NCBI GenBank assembly: GCA_905221605.1
Contig: CAJNDS010002246.1
Coordinates: 750,001 to 780,000, forward strand
Reading direction: 5' to 3'
Source of the DNA: Symbiodinium natans
Taxonomy: Eukaryota > Sar > Dinophyceae > Suessiales > Symbiodiniaceae
DNA: 30,000 bases
Under the pieces are notes generated by a model. It did not search any database. It worked only from the letters and a program-made list of their open reading frames with translations, and had not been told where the DNA came from. Made by a program: the position numbers and the translations under genes. This document shows positions 22,575 through 29,951 of the stretch, in pieces (position 1 is the stretch's first letter; every line of letters begins with the position of its first letter).

Positions 22575-22889
22575 GTGGTTTTGGGTTTTGGGTGGAGGGC
22601 TTAGGGTTGAGGGTTTGGGGCTTTGGGGTTTTTGGGTTTTGGGTGGAGGGCTTAAGGCTTAGGGTTTAGGGTTAGGGCTTTAGGGTTCAAGTTTAAGAGG
22701 TTTGGGAGGTTTAGGGTTGAAGAGGTTTAGGAGGTTTAGGGCCTTATGGTGCAGGGTGCCCTGGACCCCAAACCGGGTTTAGGGTTTCGGGTTTAGGGCT
22801 TAGGGTTTAGGGTTTAGGGTTGAGGGTTGAGGGTTTAGGGTTTAGGGTTTGGGGTTTAGGGTTTAGGGTTTAGGGTTTAGGTTTAGGGT
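22575..22889 (+). repeat. decayed to exact TTTAGGG array
   Basis: A duplicated phrase, GGGTTTTGGGTGGAGGGCTTA (minor changes), at 22581 and 22634. It is then mixed units, improving towards 22889. Confidence 0.8.
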
Positions 22890-22907
22890 TTCGGGTTTAA
22901 ACCCGAA
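22890..22907. repeat. head-to-head telomere-repeat palindrome
   Basis: TTCGGGTTTAAACCCGAA is an 18-bp perfect palindrome joining a TTTAGGG array on the left to a CCCTAAA/CCCCAAA array on the right. This is the orientation expected of fused chromosome ends. Confidence 0.8.
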
Positions 22908-23098
22908 GCCCCAAACCCTGAAACCCCAACCCGACCTCGAAGCAAACCAAAAAAATCCTCTAAGTGCCTGAAACCCAAAAACCCTAAAACCTTAAAAGCC
23001 TAAAAACCCGAAAACCCCAAACCCTAAACCCCAAACCCGTAACCCTTAACCCTTAACCCTTAACCCTTAACCCTAAACCCCAAACCCCAAACCCTAAA
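22908..23098 (-). repeat. decayed CCCTAAA array with a CCCTTAA block
   Basis: Loose CCCCAAA/CCCTAAA words, five CCCTTAA units (23042-23077), then CCCCAAA. Confidence 0.85.
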
Positions 23099-23114
23099 CA
23101 ATCCTCAAAAATCC

Positions 23115-23189
23115 TCAAAGAGGGGCCTGAAGAAGACTTAGGGCCACCGTCTGTTGCCACAGGACGGCGTCCTTCCGGGACTCTATGGT
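23115..23189 (-). other. exon-like fragment
   Basis: The minus frame reads TIESRKDAVLWQQTVALSLL and then QAPL with its own TGA. Short but protein-like. Family unknown. Confidence 0.3.
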
Positions 23190-23217
23190 TCAGGGTTTAC
23201 ATCTTCTACCATTTGCA

Positions 23218-23392
23218 ACACTACTAATAATATCATGCTAATCATAACAAGTAATACTAATCATAACAATTAATACGAATAATACTAATAATATAGTGCT
23301 AATAATAACAATTAATACTAATATTACTACTAATAATAATAACAATAATAATAATAGTAATAATAATAATAATAATGACACTGATAATGGAA
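23218..23392. repeat. AT-rich (TAA/AAT)n microsatellite
   Basis: Degenerate units of TAATACTAATAA type on the left become a purer AATAATAAT run at 23327-23376. It is by far the AT-richest stretch in the window. 23393-23560 is unique spacer with no clear frame. Confidence 0.9.
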
Positions 23393-23564
23393 TAATCTTC
23401 CTTGTAAGGGCAATATAGGGAATCTAAGTCTCTTCTATGTCGGGGGGCTTCTTTTTTGTCCTCTCCTCTATTTTGAGGGCTTCTTTAAGCAAAGAGTAGC
23501 TTTGGGCTTAGGGCTTTAGGGGCTTTTTAGAATTGAGTCTGGGGCCGGGCTTGTTGTGGGGTTC

Positions 23565-23670
23565 AGGGGTTCAGGGGTTTAGGGTTTAGGGTTTAGGGTT
23601 TAGGGTTTAGGGCTTAGGGCTTAGGGCTTAGGGCTTAGGGCTTAGGGCTTAGGGCTTAGGGCTTAGGGTG
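23565..23670 (+). repeat. TTTAGGG then TTAGGGC block
   Basis: About five TTTAGGG units, then nine or so identical GGGCTTA units (23604-23668), a homogenised variant block. Confidence 0.95.
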
Positions 23671-23774
23671 CTGGCTGCTGAGGTTCAGGGCTTTTGAGCT
23701 TCAGGCTTTTGGGGCTTTGGGCGTTTCAGGGTGTAGAAGCCCTAAATCCTAAACCCTGAACCCTAAACCCTAGC

Positions 23775-24090
23775 GCGTTGAGAGGGTTTTAGGCTCTAGG
23801 GTTTTCGGGTTTTCGGGTTTTAGGCGTCTTTTAGGGTTTTTAGGGTTTTAGGGTTTTTAGGGGTTTAGGGTTTTAGGGTTTCAGGGTTTTAGGGTTTTCG
23901 GGTTTTTAGGGTTTTAGGGTTTTAGGGTTTAGGGTTTTAGGGTTTTAGGGTTGTAAGGTTTTAGGGTTTTTGGGTTTCAGGGTTTTAGGGTTTTAGGATT
24001 TTAGGGTTTTAGGGTTTTAGGGTTTTAGGGTTTTAGGGTTTTAGGGTTTTAGGGTTTTAGGGTCTTAGGGCTTTAGGCCTTGCAACTTCA
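23775..24090 (+). repeat. TTTTAGGG 8-mer array
   Basis: Degenerate TTTTAGGG/TTTTCGGG/TTTTTAGGG units, then about nine exact TTTTAGGG (about 23993-24062). Confidence 0.92.
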
Positions 24091-24150
24091 GATATTTTTA
24101 TGTTTTTAGGGTTCAGGGTTTGGCATCAGGGTTTCAGCTTGGCTACACTC

Positions 24151-24249
24151 AGAAGGGTAGCTAAAAATTAGAATTTTAGCTGCCTTATTAAGAAACCCAA
24201 TAAACCCAAAAAGGCTAAGGATCTAAAGTTACAGTAAAGTACCACAAAG
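24151..24249 (+). repeat. 99-bp dispersed repeat, copy 1
   Basis: It runs from AGAAGGGTAGCTAAAAATTA to GTACCACAAAG and differs from 29465-29563 at only two positions, in the same orientation. A small dyad (AGCTAAAA...TTTTAGCT) lies near the left end. Internal GTAGCT and terminal AAAG could act as splice sites, but the flanks are not clearly coding. Confidence 0.85.
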
Positions 24250-24360
24250 ATAACCTCGTGTTTAGTGTTCTGGGTTTTTGGGGTTCAAGGCTGCAGCGTT
24301 TCGTGCAATGAGGGCTCCGAGGATTCGAGGTTCAGGTCTTAGGGTTCAGCATTTTTGGGC

Positions 24361-24432
24361 TAACCCTAAACCCTAAACCCTAAACCCTAAACCCTAAACC
24401 CTAAACCCTAAAACCCTAAACCCTACACCCCT
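24361..24432 (-). repeat. CCCTAAA array
   Basis: About ten units. Confidence 0.95.
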
Positions 24433-24434
24433 AA

Positions 24435-24560
24435 ACGGGCTTCGTGAGGATGCTGGACAGTTCAGGCCAAGGCTTGTACGGTTGTAGGGCGTCGAGGGTC
24501 TGGGAGGTCATCCGGACTGAGGGTTTTATGGTTCAGGGTTTTAGGGTTTAGGGTTTAGGG
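24435..24560 (+). other. exon-like fragment
   Basis: The plus frame reads TGFVRMLDSSGQGLYGCRAS and then RVWEVIRTEGFMV before entering TTTAGGG repeats. Good composition; family unknown. Confidence 0.35.
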
Positions 24561-24600
24561 TTTAGGGTTTTGGGTTTAGGGTTTAGGGTTTTAGGGTTGT
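24535..24600 (+). repeat. TTTAGGG/TTTTAGGG array
   Basis: About nine mixed units. 24601-24740 is unique or decayed with a TTGTAGGGCGT word shared with 24481-24490. Confidence 0.9.
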
Positions 24601-24744
24601 AGGGCGTTGAGGATTCGCAGTGCATCTACCCCTAAACCTAAACCCAAAAACCTAAGCCGTAAGACTCAAATGGATGTTCTGAGGAGGTGGCTGAGGGTTC
24701 GGGGTTTGAGGGCCTTAAAGGCTACTATAGGGTGTATAACCAGC

Positions 24745-24805
24745 GACCCTAAACCCTAAACCCTAAACCCTTAACCCTTAAACCCTAAACCCTAAACCCT
24801 AACCA
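24745..24805 (-). repeat. CCCTAAA/CCCTTAA array
   Basis: About eight units. Confidence 0.93.
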
Positions 24806-24872
24806 GGTCTTGGAGAAGAACAGGGCCACCAAGAAGTGGTGGTGGCGGCCTGGCGGTTGTAGCTACCTATGA
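24804..24872 (+). other. exon-like fragment
   Basis: The plus frame reads NQVLEKNRATKKWWWRPGGC and then SYL with its own TGA (24870-24872). Basic, with three consecutive Trp. Weak but plausible. Confidence 0.3.
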
Positions 24873-24884
24873 TGTCCTTACTCT

Positions 24885-24950
24885 CCAACCCTGAAACTCT
24901 AAACCCTAAACCCTAAACCCCAAACCCTAAACCCTAAACCCTAAACCAAG
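24885..24950 (-). repeat. CCCTAAA array
   Basis: About eight units with one CCCCAAA. Confidence 0.93.
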
Positions 24951-24952
24951 TC

Positions 24953-25046
24953 CTAAGCTTCGAGGGGCCTCCCGCACATGCGGTCCTGCGGGCTCACATT
25001 GGCAAGGAACACCACAATGTACAGCAAGCAGACCGTCCTGAGGTTT
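24953..25046 (-). other. exon-like C-terminal fragment with hydrophobic segment
   Basis: The minus frame reads LRTVCLLYIVVFLANVSPQD and then RMCGRPLEA with its own TAG (24953-24955). A short hydrophobic helix followed by a polar tail. Good coding look; family unknown. Confidence 0.45.
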
Positions 25047-25145
25047 TAGGGTTTAGGGTTTAGGGTTTAGGGTTTAGGGTTTGGGATTTTGGGTTTAGGG
25101 TTTAGGGGTTTAGGGTTTTGGGGGTGGGGGGGGGGGGGGGGGGGC
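25044..25145 (+). repeat. TTTAGGG array ending in a poly-G run
   Basis: Mixed units to 25118, then a G run (25126-25144). Confidence 0.9.
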
Positions 25146-25426
25146 AGGGAAGGCTTGAAGGGGTTTTAGCTTTTGGGATGTTGGTAGGGTTCTACTATTG
25201 CTACCCGCAAAGGCTTACGATTTAGGGTTTAGGGTTTAGGCGGGTTTAGGGCTTAGGGTTTTGGGTTGCCACAAAAAGCGAGGCACAGCTCAGCAGCTTC
25301 TGCTGTGTAAGAGGAGAAAATCCTAAGCAGATAATTAAGCATGCAGAACCCACAGCCCTAGAAACATCCACGAAAGCCTAAAACTCCAACCCTTCCAACC
25401 CTCCAACCCTCCCCCACACACACCGA
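25146..25426. other. unique spacer, no gene recognised
   Basis: A short TTTAGGG block (25220-25265) divides two unique stretches. The second ends in C-rich sequence leading into the poly-C tract. Confidence 0.4.
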
Positions 25427-25464
25427 CCCCCCCCCCCCCCCGGGGGGGGGGGGGGGGGGGGGGG
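25427..25464. repeat. poly-C/poly-G inverted homopolymer
   Basis: Fifteen C (25427-25441) directly followed by 23 G (25442-25464), a self-complementary tract. It is real or an assembly or sequencing join; it cannot be settled here. Confidence 0.9.
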
Positions 25465-25734
25465 AAAAACATGTATGTTGGATTATAGCTCTTGCATTAT
25501 GGCTTTTGCATGGTAATGAGTTGTTTATGCAATTCCACTACGACTATGACAACTATACCCATACCAACACATATACATCACAAAAATCTTGAGACTAAAT
25601 CAGAAAACTAGATGTACCCGAAACCCTAAAGCCTAAAGTGTGAGCCCCTGAACCCCTAATGAAACTCCTAATCCCCTAAACCCTCAACCCCAAAAACTGT
25701 TGTGAAGGGAACATCCGATCTCCACTAAACCCTC
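25465..25734. other. AT-rich unique island and decayed CCCTAAA
   Basis: 25465-25615 is moderately AT-rich unique sequence with no convincing frame. 25616-25734 is decayed CCCTAAA with GTGAAGGGAACATCCGATCT (25702-25721), a word that recurs at 25881. Confidence 0.4.
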
Positions 25735-25880
25735 AACCCCTCAGACCTTACCCCCCAAACACCTAGACCCCTAAACCCCTAAACCCCTAAACCCCTAAAC
25801 CCCTAAACCCCTAAACCCCTAAACCCCTAAACCCCTAAACCCTAAACCCTAAACCCTAAACCCTAAACCCTAAACCCTAA
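25735..25880 (-). repeat. CCCCTAAA block then CCCTAAA array
   Basis: About nine 8-mer CCCCTAAA units (25766-25838) followed by about six 7-mer CCCTAAA units. The boundary is clean. Confidence 0.95.
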
Positions 25881-25884
25881 GTGA

Positions 25885-25985
25885 AGGGAACCTCTGGTCT
25901 CCAGCGCGGCTGAGGCTCAGTTGGATCAGCCAGAGGAGCCAAAAGAGCCGAGTCCTCCACCGCCAGCTCCTCATGGAGTCCGTTT
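25885..25985 (+). other. exon-like fragment, acidic/proline-rich
   Basis: The plus frame reads REPLVSSAAEAQLDQPEEPK and then EPSPPPPAPHGVRLG. A linker-like exon typical of dinoflagellate proteins. Its start overlaps the repeated GTGAAGGGAAC word. Confidence 0.4.
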
Positions 25986-26141
25986 AGGGTTTAGGGTTTA
26001 GGGTTTAGGGTTTCGGGTTTCGGGTTTAGGGTTTAGGGTTTGGGTTTGGGGTTTGGGGTTTGGGGTTTGGGGTTTGGGGTTTAGGGTTTAGGGGTTAGGG
26101 GTTAGGGGTTAGGGGTTAGGGGTTAGGGGTTAGGGGTTCAG
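25983..26141 (+). repeat. TTTAGGG, TTTGGGG and TTAGGGG blocks
   Basis: Three segregated variants in order: TTTAGGG/TTTCGGG (to 26045), six TTTGGGG (26046-26083), and about eight TTAGGGG (26090-26138). Confidence 0.95.
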
Positions 26142-26222
26142 CATTTAACAGTTGTTGCATACCCGGGTCGTTGCGCTGCTCGGAATTGGGAATGTACACC
26201 TGAACAGGAAACAAAGCCTCAA
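26131..26222 (-). other. exon-like fragment
   Basis: The minus frame reads FEALFPVQVYIPNSEQRNDP and then GMQQLLNAEP before running into TTAGGGG repeats. A convincing soluble-protein segment; family unknown. Confidence 0.45.
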
Positions 26223-26270
26223 AAACCACCAAGCCCTAAACACCTTCTGCAAACCCTACACCCAAAACCC

Positions 26271-26408
26271 TCAACCCTTCAGGTAACCCCTTATGCAACC
26301 CCTAAAGTCCAAAAGCCTCAAGCCTATACTCTGCATCACTCTGCCTCCCCCCGGTGTCGGCGTCCTCTGCTGACGCTTTGACAGCTCCTCGGTCCACTCC
26401 TGCCTCTT
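26271..26408 (-). other. exon-like fragment
   Basis: The minus frame reads KRQEWTEELSKRQQRTPTPG, then GGRVMQSIGLRLLDFRG, to a TGA (26271-26273). Charged helix followed by a mixed tail. The last third overlaps decayed telomeric DNA. Confidence 0.4.
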
Positions 26409-26409
26409 T

Positions 26410-26640
26410 AGGGTTTAGTGTTTTGGGGTTAGGGTTTAGGGTTTAGGGTTTAGGGTTTAGGGGTCTAGGGTGAAGGGCAGAGGACCGTTTTAGATGCTTT
26501 AGGGTTTTGGGTTTACAGCTTAGGGGTTTTAAGGTTTAGGGTTGAGGCCTTAGGAGGGCACTACTGGGTTTGGAATCCCTAAACCCTAAACCCTAAACCC
26601 TAAACCCTAAACCCTAAACCCTAAACCCTAAACCCTCAGG
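26410..26640. repeat. TTTAGGG block, spacer, CCCTAAA array
   Basis: TTTAGGG at 26410-26465, G-rich decayed spacer, then nine exact CCCTAAA (26577-26634). Confidence 0.9.
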
Positions 26641-26936
26641 AGTCGGGTTCAGGATTTTGAGTCCCCAAGCTCGAAACCCGAAGTAAAGCCTCAAAGCAGA
26701 AGCCCTTGCAATGGCAGCCCTCAATCCTCAGCCCTCCTAACCCTAAATCCTGAGCCCTAAACCCCAAACCCTAAACCCTGAACCCTAAACCCTAAACCAG
26801 GGGATAGGGGCCCTGGGGGATATAGACCCTGTGAATAAGGTCCTATGGTCCCTGTTTAAGAGAGCCAGAGGAGAGTTCAGAAGGGTTCCCTTTTAAGGAT
26901 CCACTTCTCCTACCTACGAAAACCCCCCAACCCTAA
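26641..26936. other. spacer with short CCCTAAA block and GGTCCCT-family words
   Basis: CCCTAAA/CCCTGAA at 26740-26800. 26800-26925 has GGTCCTATGGTCCCTG and TTCCCTTTTAAGGATCC words like those at 9079, probably another decayed member. No gene is seen. Confidence 0.4.
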
Positions 26937-27017
26937 ACCACAAGTCTCTACGCAGCATCATCTGCAAGCGCTCAGTCGCAGCAAGTAGAAAAGCCGCCGC
27001 GGCACCCTAAACCCTAA
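26937..27017 (+). other. exon-like fragment
   Basis: The plus frame reads TTSLYAASSASAQSQQVEKP and then PRHPKP with a stop in CCCTAAA repeats. Ser/Ala/Gln-rich linker type. Confidence 0.3.
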
Positions 27018-27060
27018 ACCCTAAACCCTAAACCCTAAACCCTAAACCCTAAACCCTAAA
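27004..27060 (-). repeat. CCCTAAA array
   Basis: Eight exact units. Confidence 0.96.
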
Positions 27061-27061
27061 C

Positions 27062-27181
27062 GGCCACGTACATGGAGCAGCTCCCTGTTGCGCTGTTAGC
27101 CTGTTGCCTCCAGAACACATGCCGGCCGTTCACTGGCGCAGCGCGAGCAACAGAAACTCATGGCCATGCACCAGCCTCTCT
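27062..27181 (+). other. exon-like island, frame uncertain
   Basis: Three plus frames are largely open. One reads ATYMEQLPVALLACCLQNTC and another RSLAQREQQKLMAMHQPLWV. Composition suggests coding origin, but I cannot choose. Confidence 0.3.
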
Positions 27182-27280
27182 GGGTTTAGGGTTTAGGGTT
27201 TAGGGTTTAGGGTTTAGGGTTTAGGGTTTAGGGTTTAGGGTTTAGAGTTTAGGGTTTAGGGTTTAGGGTTTAGGGTTTAG
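27182..27280 (+). repeat. TTTAGGG array
   Basis: About 14 units, one TTTAGAG. Confidence 0.97.
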
Positions 27281-27369
27281 TGCCCACTTCTGCGCCTTCA
27301 CCACGCATTGCAAGCTGATCCCTGCGCCACGGAGCTCGTGCGCTTTTTTGTCTCGGTTCAGCATTAAGT
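27281..27369. other. exon-like island, strand ambiguous
   Basis: Plus reads RLHHALQADPCATELVRFFV with its own TAA. Minus reads LMLNRDKKAHELRGAGISLQ and continues CVVKAQKW. Both are protein-like. Confidence 0.35.
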
Positions 27370-27670
27370 TAGGGCTTGGGCTTTAGGGCTTCGGTAGAAC
27401 CCATGCTACTACACTGCCCCCGGCCGCTGCATAAACAACAGACACACTGTGAGCGCCCCCACCTCCCAGCCTCCCAGGCCCCCAGGCCCCCACCCCTCCC
27501 CCCTTGGCCTAGACTTGCGCATTTGGCACTTTTTTGGGGTACAGGATTCAGGGAAGCTTGAACCCTAAAGCCCTAAGAACTCCAACCCGAAGACACAAGA
27601 TTTAGGGATCTGGGCCCGAGGATTTTGGGGCCTTTGGTTCGTCGGCACATACACGGGACTCTGACTCGCG
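27370..27670. other. unique C-rich spacer
   Basis: 27446-27510 is C/CCT-rich. An open plus frame here is proline-rich and unconvincing. Confidence 0.35.
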
Positions 27671-27678
27671 GGTTTGAG

Positions 27679-27780
27679 TTGGGATGTTCCCCCTTATACT
27701 ACCAGTCCGTAATAGGATTATAATAGGGGGGGTACTCTCATTCCTACTAAGGACTGCTCGTATAAGGGTGAACATCCCAA
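27679..27780. mobile_element. MITE-like element, family B copy 2 (8-bp TSD)
   Basis: 102 bp from TTGGGATGTTC to GAACATCCCAA. The outer 30 bp of each arm are inverted repeats with three mismatches (both contain CCCTTATAC and CAGTCC). Flanking 8-mers GGTTTGAG (27671-27678) and GGTTTAAG (27781-27788) match at seven of eight positions. Shares end sequence, length and duplication length with 21612-21714. Confidence 0.78.
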
Positions 27781-28230
27781 GGTTTAAGGTTTAGGGATTA
27801 GGGTTTGGGGTTGGGGTTGCCAGGCGAGTTTTCCCAAAGAAACCTTGACGTTTAGACGTATGTGTGTGTATATATATATATATATGTCTCTAACTTGCTG
27901 CAAAAACCACGAAACGCTAAAACCCCTAAAGCCCCTTAAGCAAGAAACAGCAACAAATACCGACAAAAACAAAAAACTTCCCCTCATAAACCCCAACAGC
28001 CCCTAAACCCCCAACACCTGAAGCCCTAAAACCCCCTGACACCCTGACACCCCCCAAACCAGAAAAACTAAAACCCCAAAACCTTGAAAACCCAAATGCA
28101 ACGCCACCCCCTCCCCCCCCCCCCAGACAACAAACAAAAGCACTGAAACCCAAACAAGACAAAAAACAACCTAAACTCCCAAATCCCCGCAAGTCCCATC
28201 CTCAGGTCTGGTCTCAGAAGGTCTCAATTA
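27781..28230. other. spacer with TG/TA microsatellite and decayed repeats
   Basis: 27858-27890 is (TG)n then (TA)n. 27900-28200 is A/C-rich decayed CCCTAAA with a C run (28107-28125). Open minus frames across it are Gly/Phe repeat translation and not genes. Confidence 0.5.
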
Positions 28231-28278
28231 GGGTTTAGGGTTTAGGGTTTCGGGTTTAGGGCTTAGGGTTTAGGGTTT
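28228..28278 (+). repeat. TTTAGGG array
   Basis: About seven units with TTTCGGG and CTTAGGG. Confidence 0.9.
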
Positions 28279-28283
28279 TCTCA

Positions 28284-28376
28284 ACCCGGCGTCCTCTTGA
28301 TCACTGCCGGCCGCTGCAGCAGAAAGAGCCCCAAGATCACCTGGCTTACGAACATACGGGGACCCCAAGACCCTAA
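28284..28376 (+). other. exon-like fragment
   Basis: The plus frame reads TRRPLDHCRPLQQKEPQDHL and then AYEHTGTPRP, stopping at TAA 28374-28376 in the next array. Polar and protein-like; family unknown. Confidence 0.4.
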
Positions 28377-28511
28377 CCCTAAACCCTAATCCCTAAACCC
28401 TAAACCCTAAACCCAAATTCCGGGAACCCCCACCAGGCTTCCGAAGGTGAGTGAGCAGAAGCCGACGACCGCCTTCGGAGGGCTTGGGGCTTCAGGTCTG
28501 GAGGGAGTATA

Positions 28512-28655
28512 GGGTTTAGGGTTTAGGGTGTAGGGTTTAGGGTGAAGGGGTTACGATTTAGGGTTGAGGGTTTAGGGTTTAGGGTTTGGGGTTTTCGGGT
28601 TTGAGGTTTAGGGCCTAGGGTTTTTAAGGTTTAGGGTTTCGGGTTTAGGGTCCAA
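28512..28655 (+). repeat. degenerate TTTAGGG array
   Basis: Loose units with TGTAGGG, TTGAGGG and TTTCGGG variants. 28370-28415 to the left is a short CCCTAAA array. Confidence 0.85.
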
Positions 28656-29040
28656 AGGGGCCCCCAACACCCTAGCGCCCTAGAACACCTCAAGCCCCGC
28701 CCTAACACCCGAAAAACACCCGGAAGCCAGACCCTCAATTCCTTACAACCCCTAGCTAAAGCCCCGAAAGCCCTGGGATTCAACAACCTCCCGAGAAGAC
28801 CACAACACCGACAAAATTAAGGGCTGCCCGCGGCTACCCTAAAACCCTGACCCCCAAAAACCACAGAACCCTAAAATCTCCACAAGACCTAAACCTCTAC
28901 AAGCCCTCTGAACAGCAAACCCCTTTTTTCAGCTGCCATGGGCGCGGACTGTGCAAAGACCTCCAAAACCTAAAGCCCCAAGACCAGGTAACGCCGCTCA
29001 TTGAAGGCACGCGTGTTCTGCGCATGACATATCGAAGTCG
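28656..29040. other. unique/decayed spacer
   Basis: A/C-rich decayed telomeric words to about 28920, then unique sequence leading into the 29052 coding island. No gene is called. Confidence 0.35.
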
Positions 29041-29051
29041 GACGCAGGAAA

Positions 29052-29376
29052 ATGTGGAAAACTCAAGGTTTTGAAGTCGGCGAACTCGCAGGACGTGCTT
29101 TGAGCATGTTCAAATTCACAACGGCCGCCATGGGATTGGTGTTCGCGTGCGCCAGAACACCTCGCACAGCGAGACTTTCGACACGCGCAAATCGCACCCA
29201 AGAAGCCCCTTGCTTTTTGAACGCTTTCTCGGTTGCCCAGTAACCTAGGATTAAAAAGGGTGCCCTTTTTTGCTTAAAGGGGTTTATAGGGGAACCTAGA
29301 GCCCCCAAAAAGGGAATAAGGGCACTACTGGGCATCCTAGCTTTTTTCGGGCGAAAACACCCTTGAAGACCCCTGA
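29052..29376 (+). CDS. small putative two-exon gene interrupted by a family-A element
   Basis: Exon 1 is 29052-29231 and exon 2 is 29341-29376. The ATG at 29052 starts 60 codons that include VGELAGRALSMFKFTTAAMG and LVFACARTPRTARLSTRANR. A hydrophobic then Arg/Ser/Thr-rich N terminus could be an organelle-targeting sequence. At TCG|GTTGCC the frame meets the 29228-29340 element. Unspliced, it stops at once (TAA 29241-29243). Removing 29232-29340 (GT to AG, 109 bp) continues in phase 0 with LFSGENTLEDP and a TGA. The minus strand of the same DNA is also open (KAFKKQGASWVRFARVESLA and on), so the opposite orientation cannot be excluded. Confidence 0.35.
29228..29340 (+). mobile_element. family-A introner-like element, copy 3
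   Basis: The core 29235-29333 is 99 bp with perfect 8-bp inverted ends GCCCAGTA/TACTGGGC. The ends extend imperfectly to CTCGGTT and ATCCTAG. CTTT on both outer sides (29224-29227, 29341-29344) may be a 4-bp target duplication. It carries a GT donor and an AG acceptor just inside its ends on the plus strand, at the same positions as in the other copies. Confidence 0.65.
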
Positions 29377-29464
29377 GCCGAGAAACCCGAACCAAAACCC
29401 AACAAAAGCCCAAACTCGCAAGGACCCCTGACGTCTTCTCCAGACCCTAAACCCTCTTGCCTAC

Positions 29465-29563
29465 AGAAGGGTAGCTAAAAATTAAAATGTTAGCTGCCTT
29501 ATTAAGAAACCCAATAAACCCAAAAAGGCTAAGGATCTAAAGTTACAGTAAAGTACCACAAAG
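29465..29563 (+). repeat. 99-bp dispersed repeat, copy 2
   Basis: Two differences from 24151-24249 over 99 bp. The flanks are unrelated between copies apart from a nearby CTAC. Near-identity at 5.3 kb distance implies recent copying. Confidence 0.85.
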
Positions 29564-29579
29564 CCCTTAACACTAAACC

Positions 29580-29870
29580 TAAACCCGACATCTGAGGTTT
29601 TGGGGGCGGGGTTCTAGGGTTCTGGGGTTTTAGGGTTTAGGGCTCGAGGGTTGCAGGGATTTAGATTTTGGTGTGTAGGGCTTTGCGGTTTTCGGGGTTT
29701 GGGGTTTCAGGGTTCTAGGGTTCTTGGGTTTCATGGCTTCAGGGTTTTTGGGCTTCAGGTTTAGGGTTTTAGGGGCTGGGGTTTCAGGGCTTTCGGGTTC
29801 AGGGTTTTAGGAGTTTGGGGTTTTAGGGGGGGTGTTATGGTTTTTGGGTGGGGCTTTTAAAAGCACCATC
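29580..29870 (+). repeat. highly degenerate TTTAGGG/TTTCAGGG region
   Basis: Loose GGGTTTTAGGG, GGGTTTCAGGG and GGGTTCTAGGG words with no long exact run. No gene is seen. 29871-29951 is a short unique island with a dyad (AGCGACAC 29918-29925, GTGTCGCT 29942-29949). Confidence 0.7.
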
Positions 29871-29951
29871 CCGAACCCGGGATCTGATATTTTCATGTTA
29901 TGGGGCCAAACTTGCGCAGCGACACGCCTGCACTGGAGGCGGTGTCGCTCC

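Noticed and set aside
27926-28192. 88-codon Gly/Phe-rich minus ORF
   Set aside because: Decayed CCCTAAA-type DNA and a C run read in reverse. Low complexity without a domain.
29063-29413. 116-codon minus ORF as the main gene at this place
   Set aside because: It runs straight through the family-A element, so its middle is transposon-derived. Its right half is protein-like and is mentioned as the alternative to the plus-strand model.
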